Assembly: GCA_024529925.1 (NCBI GenBank)
Contig: JAFEUB010000731.1
Span: 595,501 to 659,500 of the forward strand
Direction: 5' to 3'
Length of the DNA: 64,000 bases
Source of the DNA: Ophthalmolycus amberensis
Lineage: Eukaryota > Chordata > Actinopteri > Perciformes > Zoarcidae
Under the pieces are notes generated by a model. The model was not told where the DNA came from, did not search any database, and worked only from the letters and a program-made list of their open reading frames with translations. Below are positions 13,126-23,763 of this stretch, in pieces. Within the stretch, counting starts at the first letter, position 1. Each line of letters begins with the position of its first letter. A program made the position numbers and the translations under genes.

Positions 13126-16034
13126 GCTATTCACGTTCTTACATCACGTTCTTACGTCAAGTCTTTACATTAGGTTCTTACATCACAATGTTACGTTACA
13201 TTGTGACGTCACGTTGTTACATTAAGTCTTTACATTAGGTTCTTACATCACATTGTGACGTCACATTGTGACGTCACGTTGTTACATTAAGTCTTTACAT
13301 TAGGTTCTTACATCACATTGTTACGTCACATTGTAACGTCACGTTGTTACATTAAGTCTTTACATTAGGTTCTTACGTCACATTGTAACGTCACGTTGTA
13401 ACGTCACGTTGTAACGTCACGTTGTAACGTCACGTTGTAACGTCACGTTGTAACGTCACGTTGTAACGTCACGTTGTTACATTAAGTCTTTACATTAGGT
13501 TCTTACATCACATTGTTACGTCACGTTGTAACGTCACGTTGTAACGTCACGTTGTAACGTCACGTTGTAACGTCACGTTGTAACATCACATTGTTACGTC
13601 ACATTGTAACGTCACGTTGTTACATTAAGTCTTTACATTAGGTTCTTACGTCACATTGTAACGTCACGTTGTAACGTCACGTTGTAACGTCACGTTGTAA
13701 CGTCACGTTGTAACGTCACGTTGTAACGTCACGTTGTAACGTCACGTTGTAACGTCACGTTGTTACATTAAGTCTTTACATTAGGTTCTTACATCACATT
13801 GTTACGTCACGTTGTAACGTCACGTTGTAACGTCACGTTGTAACGTCACGTTGTAACGTCACGTTGTAACGTCACGTTGTAACGTCACGTTGTAACGTCA
13901 CGTTGTAACGTCACGTTGTAACGTCACGTTGTTACATTAAGTCTTTACATTAGGTTCTTACATCACATTGTTTCGTCACGTTGTAACGTCACGTTGTAAC
14001 GTCACGTTGTAACGTCACGTTGTAACGTCACGTTGTAACGTCACGTTGTAACGTCACGTTGTAACGTCACGTTGTAACGTCACGTTGTAACGTCACGTTG
14101 TAACGTCACGTTGTAACGTCACGTTGTAACGTCACGTTGTTACATTAAGTCTTTACATTAGGTTCTTACATCACATTGTTACGTCACGTTGTAACGTCAC
14201 GTTGTAACGTCACGTTGTAACGTCACGTTGTAACGTCACGTTGTAACGTCACGTTGTAACGTCACGTTGTAACGTCACGTTGTTACATTAAGTCTTTACA
14301 TTAGGTTCTTACATCACATTGTTTCGTCACGTTGTAACGTCACGTTGTAACGTCACGTTGTAACGTCACGTTGTAACGTCACGTTGTAACGTCACGTTGT
14401 AACGTCACGTTGTAACGTCACGTTGTAACGTCACGTTGTTACATTAAGTCTTTACATTAGGTTCTTACATCACATTGTAACGTCACGTTGTAACGTCACG
14501 TTGTAACGTCACGTTGTAACGTCACGTTGTAACGTCACGTTGTAACGTCACGTTGTAACGTCACGTTGTTACATTAAGTCTTTACATTAGGTTCTTACGT
14601 CACATTGTAACGTCACGTTGTAACGTCACGTTGTAACGTCACGTTGTAACGTCACGTTGTAACGTCACGTTGTAACGTCACGTTGTAACGTCACGTTGTA
14701 ACGTCACGTTGTAACGTCACGTTGTAACGTCACGTTGTTACATTAAGTCTTTACATTAGGTTCTTACATCACATTGTTACGTCACGTTGTAACGTCACGT
14801 TGTAACGTCACGTTGTAACGTCACGTTGTAACGTCACGTTGTAACGTCACGTTGTAACGTCACGTTGTAACGTCACGTTGTTACATTAAGTCTTTACATT
14901 AGGTTCTTACATCACATTGTTTCGTCACGTTGTAACGTCACGTTGTAACGTCACGTTGTAACGTCACGTTGTAACGTCACGTTGTAACGTCACGTTGTAA
15001 CGTCACGTTGTAACGTCACGTTGTAACGTCACGTTGTAACGTCACGTTGTAACGTCACGTTGTAACGTCACGTTGTTACATTAAGTCTTTACATTAGGTT
15101 CTTACGTCACATTGTAACGTCACGTTGTAACGTCACGTTGTAACGTCACGTTGTAACGTCACGTAACGTCACGTTGTAACGTCACGTTGTAACGTCACGT
15201 TGTAACGTCACGTTGTAACGTCACGTTGTTACATTAAGTCTTTACATTAGGTTCTTACGTCACATTGTGACGTCACGTTGTAACGTCACGTTGTAACGTC
15301 ACGTTGTAACGTCACGTTGGAACGTCACGTTGTAACGTCACGTTGTTACATTAAGTCTTTACATTAGGTTCTTACATCACATTGTAACGTCATGTTGTTA
15401 CATTAAGTCTTTACATTAGGTTCTTACATCACATTGGTACGTCACGTTGTAACGTCACGTTGTAACGTCACGTTGTTACGTCACGTTGTAACGTCACGTT
15501 GTTACATTAAGTCTTTACATTAGGTTCTTACATCACATTGTGACGTCACGTTGTTACATTAAGTCTTTACATTAGGTTCTTACATCACATTGTAACGTCA
15601 CGTTGTTACATTAAGTCTTTACATTAGGTTCTTACATCACATTGTAACGTCACGTTGTTACATTAAGTCTTTACATTAGGTTCTTACATCACATTGTTAC
15701 GTCACGTTGTTACATTAAGTCTTTACATTAGGTTCTTACGTCACATTGTGACGTCACGTTGTGACGTCACGTTGTAACGTCACGTTGTAACGTCACGTTG
15801 TAACGTCACGTTGTAACGTCACGTTGTAACGTCACGTTGTTACATTAAGTCTTTACATTAGGTTCTTACATCACATTGTAACGTCACGTTGTTACATTAA
15901 GTCTTTACATTAGGTTCTTACATCACATTGTAACGTCACGTTGTTACATTAAGTCTTTACATTAGGTTCTTACATCACATTGTTACGTCACGTTGTTACA
16001 TTAAGTCTTTACATTAGGTTCTTACGTCACATTG

Positions 16035-16120
16035 TGACGTCACGTTGTGACGTCACGTTGTGACGTCACGTTGTGACGTCACGTTGTGACGTCACGTTGT
16101 GACGTCACGTTGTGACGTCA
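16035..16120. promoter_or_regulatory. Seven tandem perfect CRE palindromes inside the satellite
   Basis: The octamer TGACGTCA occurs seven times at exact 13-bp spacing (starts 16035, 16048, 16061, 16074, 16087, 16100, 16113). It arises because the D monomer here begins TGACG instead of TAACG. TGACGTCA is the consensus binding site of CREB/ATF bZIP factors. Binding or function is not implied by the sequence alone. Confidence 0.6.
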
Positions 16121-16370
16121 CGTTGTTACATTAAGTCTTTACATTAGGTTCTTACATCACATTGTAACGTCACGTTGTTACATTAAGTCTTTACATTAGG
16201 TTCTTACATCACATTGTTACGTCACGTTGTTACATTAAGTCTTTACATTAGGTTCTTACGTCACGTTGTGACGTCACGTTGTGACGTCACGTTGTGACGT
16301 CACGTTGTGACGTCACGTTGTAACGTCACGTTGTTACATTAAGTCTTTACATTAGGTTCTTACATCACAT

Positions 16371-16424
16371 TGTCACGTTAGCATTTTTTCCTGAACTAAA
16401 CGAACGTCAACCACGTTGCATTGT
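16371..16424. repeat. 54-bp edge segment, copy 1
   Basis: Non-satellite segment containing GCATTTTTTCCTGAACTAAA then CGAACGTCAACCACGTTGCA. It interrupts the array and is repeated at 17361 and at the right edge of the array at 20380. Confidence 0.95.
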
Positions 16425-17360
16425 TGTAACGTCACGTTGTAACGTCACGTTGTAACGTCACGTTGTAACGTCACGTTGTAACGTCACGTTGTAACGTCAC
16501 GTTGTAACGTCACGTTGTTACATTAAGTCTTTACATTAGGTTCTTACATCACATTGTTTCGTCACGTTGTAACGTCACGTTGTAACGTCACGTTGTAACG
16601 TCACGTTGTAACGTCACGTTGTAACGTCACGTTGTTACATTAAGTCTTTACATTAGGTTCTTACATCACATTGTTACGTCACGTTGTAACGTCACGTTGT
16701 AACGTCACGTTGTAACGTCACGTTGTAACGTCACGTTGTAACGTCACGTTGTTACATTAAGTCTTTACATTAGGTTCTTACATCACATTGTTACGTCACG
16801 TTGTAACGTCACGTTGTAACGTCACGTTGTAACGTCACGTTGTAACGTCACGTTGTAACGTCACGTTGTAACGTCACATTGTAACGTCACGTTGTAACGT
16901 CACGTTGTTACATTAAGTCTTTACATTAGGTTCTTACATCACATTGTTTCGTCACGTTGTAACGTCACGTTGTAACGTCACGTTGTAACGTCACGTTGTA
17001 ACGTCACGTTGTAACGTCACGTTGTAACGTCACGTTGTAACGTCACGTAGTAACGTCACGTTGTTACATTAAGTCTTTACATTAGGTTCTTACATCACAT
17101 TGTAACGTCACGTTGTTACATTAAGTCTTTACATTAGGTTCTTACGTCACATTGTGACGTCACGTTGTGACGTCACGTTGTGACGTCACGTTGTGACGTC
17201 ACGTTGTAACGTCACGTTGTAACGTCACGTTGTTACATTAAGTCTTTACATTAGGTTCTTATGTCACATTGTGACGTCACGTTGTGACGTCACGTTGTAA
17301 CGTCACGTTGTAACGTCACGTTGTTACATTAAGTCTTTACATTAGGTTCTTACATCACAT

Positions 17361-17414
17361 TGTCACGTTAGCATTTTTTCCTGAACTAAACGAACGTCAA
17401 CCACGTTGCATTGT
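17361..17414. repeat. 54-bp edge segment, copy 2
   Basis: Same sequence as the segment at 16371-16424, entered from the same monomer C and left into a D monomer after GCATTGTT. It marks the boundary between the D-rich left half and the regular right half of the array. Confidence 0.95.
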
Positions 17415-17442
17415 TGTAACGTCACGTTGTAACGTCACGTTG

Positions 17443-20381
17443 TTACATTAAGTCTTTACATTAGGTTCTTACATCACATTGTAACGTCACGTTGTTACAT
17501 TAAGTCTTTACATTAGGTTCTTACATCACATTGTAACGTCACGTTGTTACATTAAGTCTTTACATTAGGTTCTTACATCACATTGTAACGTCACGTTGTT
17601 ACATTAAGTCTTTACATTAGGTTCTTACATCACATTGTAACGTCACGTTGTTACATTAAGTCTTTACATTAGGTTCTTACATCACATTGTAACGTCACGT
17701 TGTTACATTAAGTCTTTACATTAGGTTCTTACATCACATTGTAACGTCACGTTGTTACATTAAGTCTTTACATTAGGTTCTTACATCACATTGTAACGTC
17801 ACGTTGTTACAGTAAGTCTTTACATTAGGTTCTTACATCACATTGTAACGTCACGTTGTTACATTAAGTCTTTACATTAGGTTCTTACATCACATTGTAA
17901 CGTCACGTTGTTACATTAAGTCTTTACATTAGGTTCTTACATCACATTGTAACGTCACGTTGTTACAGTAAGTCTTTACATTAGGTTCTTACATCACATT
18001 GTAACGTCACGTTGTTACAGTAAGTCTTTACATTAGGTTCTTACATCACATTGTAACGTCACGTTGTTACATTAAGTCTTTACATTAGGTTCTTACATCA
18101 CATTGTAACGTCACGTTGTTACATTAAGTCTTTACATTAGGTTCTTACATCACATTGTTACGTCACGTTGTTACATTAAGTCTTTACATTAGGTTCTTAC
18201 ATCACATTGTAACGTCACGTTGTTACAGTAAGTCTTTACATTAGGTTCTTACATCACATTGTAACGTCACGTTGTTACATTAAGTCTTTACATTAGGTTC
18301 TTACATCACATTGTAACGTCACGTTGTTACATTAAGTCTTTACATTAGGTTCTTACATCACATTGTAACGTCACGTTGTTACAGTAAGTCTTTACATTAG
18401 GTTCTTACATCACATTGTAACGTCACGTTGTTACAGTAAGTCTTTACATTAGGTTCTTACATCACATTGTAACGTCACGTTGTTACATTAAGTCTTTACA
18501 TTAGGTTCTTACATCACATTGTAACGTCACGTTGTTACATTAAGTCTTTACATTAGGTTCTTACATCACATTGTAACGTCACGTTGTTACATTAAGTCTT
18601 TACATTAGGTTCTTACATCACATTGTAACGTCACGTTGTTACAGTAAGTCTTTACATTAGGTTCTTACATCACATTGTAACGTCACGTTGTTACATTAAG
18701 TCTTTACATTAGGTTCTTACATCACATTGTAACGTCACGTTGTTACATTAAGTCTTTACATTAGGTTCTTACATCACATTGTAACGTCACGTTGTTACAG
18801 TAAGTCTTTACATTAGGTTCTTACATCACATTGTAACGTCACGTTGTTACATTAAGTCTTTACATTAGGTTCTTACATCACAGTTGTTACATTAAGTCTT
18901 TACATTAGGTTCTTACATCACATTGTAACGTCACGTTGTTACAGTAAGTCTTTACATTAGGTTCTTACATCACATTGTAACGTCACGTTGTTACATTAAG
19001 TCTTTACATTAGGTTCTTACATCACATTGTAACGTCACGTTGTTACATTAAGTCTTTACATTAGGTTCTTACATCACATTGTAACGTCACGTTGTTACAT
19101 TAAGTCTTTACATTAGGTTCTTACATCACATTGTAACGTCACGTTGTTACATTAAGTCTTTACATTAGGTTCTTACATCACATTGTAACGTCACGTTGTT
19201 ACAGTAAGTCTTTACATTAGGTTCTTACATCACATTGTAACGTCACGTTGTTACATTAAGTCTTTACATTAGGTTCTTACATCACATTGTAACGTCACGT
19301 TGTTACATTAAGTCTTTACATTAGGTTCTTACATCACATTGTAACGTCACGTTGTTACAGTAAGTCTTTACATTAGGTTCTTACATCACATTGTAACGTC
19401 ACGTTGTTACATTAAGTCTTTACATTAGGTTCTTACATCACATTGTAACGTCACGTTGTTACATTAAGTCTTTACATTAGGTTCTTACATCACATTGTAA
19501 CGTCACGTTGTTACAGTAAGTCTTTACATTAGGTTCTTACATCACATTGTAACGTCACGTTGTTACAGTAAGTCTTTACATTAGGTTCTTACATCACATT
19601 GTAACGTCACGTTGTTACATTAAGTCTTTACATTAGGTTCTTACATCACATTGTAACGTCACGTTGTTACATTAAGTCTTTACATTAGGTTCTTACATCA
19701 CATTGTTACGTCACGTTGTTACATTAAGTCTTTACATTAGGTTCTTACATCACATTGTAACGTCACGTTGTTACAGTAAGTCTTTACATTAGGTTCTTAC
19801 ATCACATTGTAACGTCACGTTGTTACATTAAGTCTTTACATTAGGTTCTTACATCACATTGTAACGTCACGTTGTTACATTAAGTCTTTACATTAGGTTC
19901 TTACATCACATTGTAACATCACGTTGTTACAGTAAGTCTTTACATTAGGTTCTTACATCACATTGTAACGTCACGTTGTTACATTAAGTCTTTACATTAG
20001 GTTCTTACATCACATTGTAACGTCACGTTGTTACATTAAGTCTTTACATTAGGTTCTTACATCACATTGTTACGTCACGTTGTTACATTAAGTCTTTACA
20101 TTAGGTTCTTACATCACATTGTAACGTCACGTTGTTACAGTAAGTCTTTACATTAGGTTCTTACATCACATTGTAACGTCACGTTGTTACATTAAGTCTT
20201 TACATTAGGTTCTTACATCACATTGTAACGTCACGTTGTTACATTAAGTCTTTACATTAGGTTCTTACATCACATTGTCACGTCACGTTGTTACAGTAAG
20301 TCTTTACATTAGGTTCTTACATCACATTGTTACGTCACGTTGTTACAGTAAGTCTTTACATTAGGTTCTTACATCACATTG
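17443..20381. repeat. Homogenised 52-bp sub-array, 57 units
   Basis: From 17443 the array is almost strictly A-B-C-D with one D per unit. The first A starts at 17443 and the 57th at 20343. The span of 2900 equals 55 intervals of 52 plus one of 40, a 12-base deletion at about 18878. Monomer A has two versions: TTACATTAAGTCT and TTACAGTAAGTCT. The second occurs in units 8, 11, 12, 16, 19, 20, 24, 27, 30, 35, 38, 41, 42, 46, 49, 53, 56 and 57. Confidence 0.95.
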
Positions 20382-20433
20382 TCACGTTAGCATTTTTTCC
20401 TGAACTAAACGAACGTCAACCACGTTGCATTGT
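20380..20433. repeat. 54-bp edge segment, copy 3 (right array boundary)
   Basis: Same segment as at 16371 and 17361, but here it continues into unique sequence (CGTTTTTTGCAAGTGCG) instead of back into D monomers. This copy is therefore the probable original junction. Confidence 0.93.
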
Positions 20434-20565
20434 TCGTTTTTTGCAAGTGCGATACAAGGCTGAGAGGAAACGTATATGAACTGTATTTTGTTTTTCATAA
20501 ACGTTCACATTCAACGTTTTCCCGTGGTTCGCAAATCATTTCTTCCTGCTGACTGGGTTGCAAGT
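20434..20565. other. Right flank of the satellite array
   Basis: Unique-looking sequence with scattered AACGTT-type motifs that resemble the style of the edge segment. It may be the remainder of a transposable element in which the array expanded. No gene. Confidence 0.45.
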
Positions 20566-20645
20566 AAATGTAGCGCAGTAAAGAGTACATTGTTTCTCTG
20601 AGAACTGTAGTGAAGCATAAAGTTCTACACTTTCCCCCCACTGCA
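20566..20645 (+). mobile_element. AGTAAAAGT-type dispersed repeat, right portion
   Basis: AAGTAAATGTAGCGCAGTAA followed by AGAGTACATTGTTTCTCTGA and a GTAGTGAAGCATAAAGT motif matches the segment of the family that normally follows the GTCAAAT motif. The 12538-12825 copy ends at exactly that motif, in the same orientation. Confidence 0.5.
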
Positions 20646-22164
20646 GAATATGATTGATATCTTAGATGTTTTGCAAAGTGAATACGTTTCTTCATCTCGG
20701 ACAAGAAGCTAAAATCTTACAATTCATCCTGCTAATTTGCCACAAAAGGTGTTTTTAAATCCTGCTATGTTTCCTTTATGTCTTTGATATCGCCACTTTT
20801 CTTTCACTCGTTTTGTTCAATCACTGGCTCTTTTTCATCGTTTGTCCTCAGATCTCCTCCTCTCTTCTCTTTCTCTTCTCTGACCTTTTCGTGGTCTTGA
20901 TCTTCCCTCCTCCTCCTCTGGACCTTCCCGCTCTGCGTTAACTGATCTGTCATCTCTCGCTCCTCGTCGCTCCTCGTCTCTCCTCGTCTCTCCCCTCCAC
21001 TCTCTGTCTGTCTCCCTCTCCCGCGCTCTCCTTTCCTCTGCGTTGAACAAATGGGTAATAAGCGCCACTTTGTACCTCTCTCCTCTTTTTCAGATCCAGA
21101 GTGAAGAGTCTGATTAAATAATCATTGGAGTAGCGGTGTGCGTGCGGCTCTCCCCCTGCTCCTCACCTTGGGGACATATTGTCCCCTGTCACTGAAACCT
21201 CGGTGACAGAAGGCTCCGCCGTGGGGAGGCTCAGCAGGGGAGCAAGGGGCTGATGAAACGAAGATCGGGTAATGAAGGCATGGCCCATGGCTTCCGTGGC
21301 TCCGCCATATGTTTCACCAAATGCAAATTGCCCCCAATTCAAACAACTTTTTCATCTTGATATATGCAAATGTGTTTATAAATACTGGCTTATAAATATA
21401 GCATTACAGTTTTTGAGGAGGGAGCTTTGAGTGGTTTTTCTCCCTCGCTCTGCTGTTGTGTCACGTGTGGCAGCGGCGCAGCGTGACAGGCTTTAACGAA
21501 CGTGGGCTCGGACCTGGCAGCGCCTAATGGCGTCCTGGGGGACAGGAAGTGAGGGGGTCAAAGGGAGGGGAGCGCCGACTGGCCTGCGAACCAATGAGAG
21601 CGGCCCTCGCGAACGGCTCGTCCAATTAAGAATCCGCCCGGTGATCATGCAAGCCAATGACAAAATGAGTGCTAAAGGTGGGGCGGCTACACATTTGAAC
21701 TTTTGACATTTTGATTCATTTCATTTTTGGACAACAATCTAAAGCGTTTGAAACAGTTGCTTATGATAAAAAAATCAATAATCTATCAAATAAAATAACT
21801 GGATTAAAATGAAAGTTTTTGAGTTTACATGAGTTCTAAACACTAGTGTGTGTGTGTGTGTGTGTCGCTTAGAGCAATGAACCCGAAACATCAACATCAA
21901 AGAGGCAAAATGTTAAATAATGATAAAGCCTTGATTGCAGTCTAATTAACTTGATTGAGCAAGCCGAGCGCTAAACTGCTAATATATTTCTATTCTGACC
22001 TGGAAAAACTTTGTGACACATGGAGAGGGAAAAAACACTTTTATATATTTATATATAAATATATATTCTAAATATTGATTAAGTGAGTTATTCCCTCTTA
22101 GTTTCAGACAGTTACTGTACGTGCTGTTGGCCCTCTCCTGACGTGCCATTCATGCGCTTCCTGT
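20646..22164. other. Gene-free stretch with polypyrimidine tract
   Basis: A TC/TCC-rich pyrimidine tract occupies about 20845-21030. A short TG run lies at about 21845-21865, and an AT palindrome-like tract (TATATATTTATATATAAATA) near 22040-22065. No coding region recognised. The candidate conserved element at 21170-21430 is listed separately. Confidence 0.55.
21170..21430. promoter_or_regulatory. Candidate conserved non-coding element with octamer motifs
   Basis: Complex non-repetitive sequence with two ATGCAAAT-type POU octamers (about 21319-21327 and 21364-21372), a CCATATGTTT E-box-like motif, and a perfect GGGGACA-TATT-GTCCCC inverted repeat at its left end. Enhancer-like in texture; conservation not tested. 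Confidence 0.3.
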
Positions 22165-22400
22165 ATCGCTGTCTTTCAGGCCCGGTGGGGGCCGCTCCCG
22201 TTGTTGGGGGGTGCAGTCAGGTGTCAGTCGCCGCGGTGATGATCAGATTGTCACAGTCCCGCTGGTTCCCTTGGAGACGGCACCTGAGTCGACGCCTGTG
22301 CCAACATCTTCATCAACACCCGCGGCAACAGCAGCTGGCGGCTCTGGACCGGGCCGCGTGGCCAAGTGGGTCAGACCTCACTGAGGGTGTGTAGAGGCAG
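22165..22400 (+). other. GC-rich segment with exon-like features, unassigned
   Basis: A GC-rich island in AT-rich DNA begins right after a good acceptor-like tract (TATCGCTGTCTTTCAG, ending about 22179). One plus-strand frame then runs open for about 67 codons, through a P/T/S/A-rich stretch, to a TGA near 22381; a second frame is also open. No family is recognised. It could be a non-coding RNA exon, an old exon remnant or a chance GC-rich segment. Confidence 0.2.
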
Positions 22401-23234
22401 TCGACCGTGAGGCCTGGTTGTTGTTGTAGTCAGGTGTGGTGCATGCTGGGAAATCCTGAGGGCGTAGAAAAGGTTTGTTCCCAAATCTGTTACCGATACC
22501 GATAAAGTTTTTTTTTATCTACTTAACAAATTTGAACACCTGCATCCAACACGGGGGCCGTCATTCATTTCATATAGTTTTTTTTTTATTACTCACAGGA
22601 ATTATGATATTTGAATTAACATAAGTGGTCATTTGGGTCCCTGTTTCTGTAGCTCTGTGGTTTTAATGGATGTTTTTGCCACCTTTGCTCTCACACCTTC
22701 CCACGTGTTCGTATAAGTTTACAAGCAGAGAGCTCCAGTCAGCTGTTAATCCTAATTGGCAGGTTGTGTTTAAAACCTCATGGCGGTGGTTTGTGTGCCG
22801 TAGACTTTTGGTGAAACTTAAAACTGTGACGAAACTTTCCTGTGCATCAAATACTATTTTACTCTCCTCTACTCCTGCAAACCAGGACAATAAATACTCT
22901 TTGAAGGGTAAAAAGCGAAGTATTTTTACAGAGAAATTCTTTGTTTTGAGGGTGACATGATTCATTTCCTTTCCTTCCTTTGTAAGATGCTTTGGGGCTG
23001 ATGATCTTTTGCGTTATGAACTCAGACTGACTGGACGTAAGGATCACGTCATGAACTTTAAACTGGTTCAAGCGATTGATGCAACAGATTATACAAATTC
23101 TGACCGAGGCGAGAGAATAAAAGGTGTTAGAAAGCTAAGAAAGGAAGCAAATACAAGACCTTTTTCGAACTTAAGCTTTCAAATTGTCGATGTTTTGACA
23201 CCTCATCCGGTGTTTAAACACATCTGAACAGAAA
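22401..23234. other. Gene-free stretch
   Basis: AT-rich, with short T-runs near 22507 and 22580. No coding region, repeat family or RNA gene recognised. Confidence 0.55.
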
Positions 23235-23763
23235 AAGACTGAGGAGAAAAAGTACTGAGACCTTTTACTGAAGTAAGAGTAGCAATACTACAGTAAAATA
23301 AACACTGTTACATTCACTATTTGTTGAGCTGTATGAAATATTTGTATATACTGTGGATACTTGTTATTGTTGTTGTCATTAGTAGTTTTATTGTTCCCTT
23401 TTGCCTTAGGGTTTTGAATTACTGTTTTACTTTATGTACTTTGCTTAATAGATTAAAAACAACAAGTAAAAGTCCTGAATTCAAAATATACTTAAAGTAC
23501 CAAACATACTCATTGTGCAGAATGTCCCTTTAAATAATAATATATATCATACAGTTGTTGATCAACGATAATACATCAGTATTTATTAATTGATTCACAT
23601 TTGGTATTAGTAATCTGAATCTGCAAAGTAACTAAAGCTGTCAAATAAATTAAGTGGTGCAAAAAGTACGATACTCGCTTCGAAAATGTAGTGGAGTAGA
23701 AAGTTACAGAAAAACGAAATCAGGACAGTACTTGAGTAATTGTCTATTTTCCACCACCGTGTG
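23235..23763 (+). mobile_element. AGTAAAAGT-type dispersed repeat, near full length
   Basis: It opens with AAAGTACTGAGACCTTTTAC and contains ACAAGTAAAAGTCCTGAATT, AATCTGCAAAGTAACTAAAG, CTGTCAAATAAATTAAGTGG and AATGTAGTGGAGTAGAAAGT. It ends with GTACTTGAGTAATTGTCTAT and TTTCCACCACCG. The end resembles the terminal inverted repeat of the family. This is the most complete copy in the window and shows the order of pieces used to interpret the split copy around the satellite. Confidence 0.65.

Larger units (their letters stand above)
13126..20381. repeat. Hierarchical satellite array: 13-bp monomer, 52-bp unit
   Basis: About 7.25 kb of near-perfect tandem repeat. The 52-bp unit is four diverged 13-bp monomers: A TTACATTAAGTCT, B TTACATTAGGTTC, C TTACATCACATTG, D TAACGTCACGTTG. 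In the left part (to about 17.44 kb) roughly 40 A-B-C cores are separated by variable runs of D, up to about 13 in a row. Distances between successive A monomers are multiples of 13 (for example 143, 169, 208, 156, 130), except where a 3-base deletion occurs near 15161. D has variants starting TTACG, TGACG and TTTCG. No frame stays open because monomers carry stop codons and shift frame every 13 bases. It is not a CRISPR array: monomers are contiguous and the genome is eukaryotic. Confidence 0.98.

Noticed and set aside
13126..20381. CRISPR-like appearance of repeats with interspersed segments
   Set aside because: Monomers are contiguous, the interspersed segments are diverged copies of the same 13-mer, and the DNA is clearly vertebrate.
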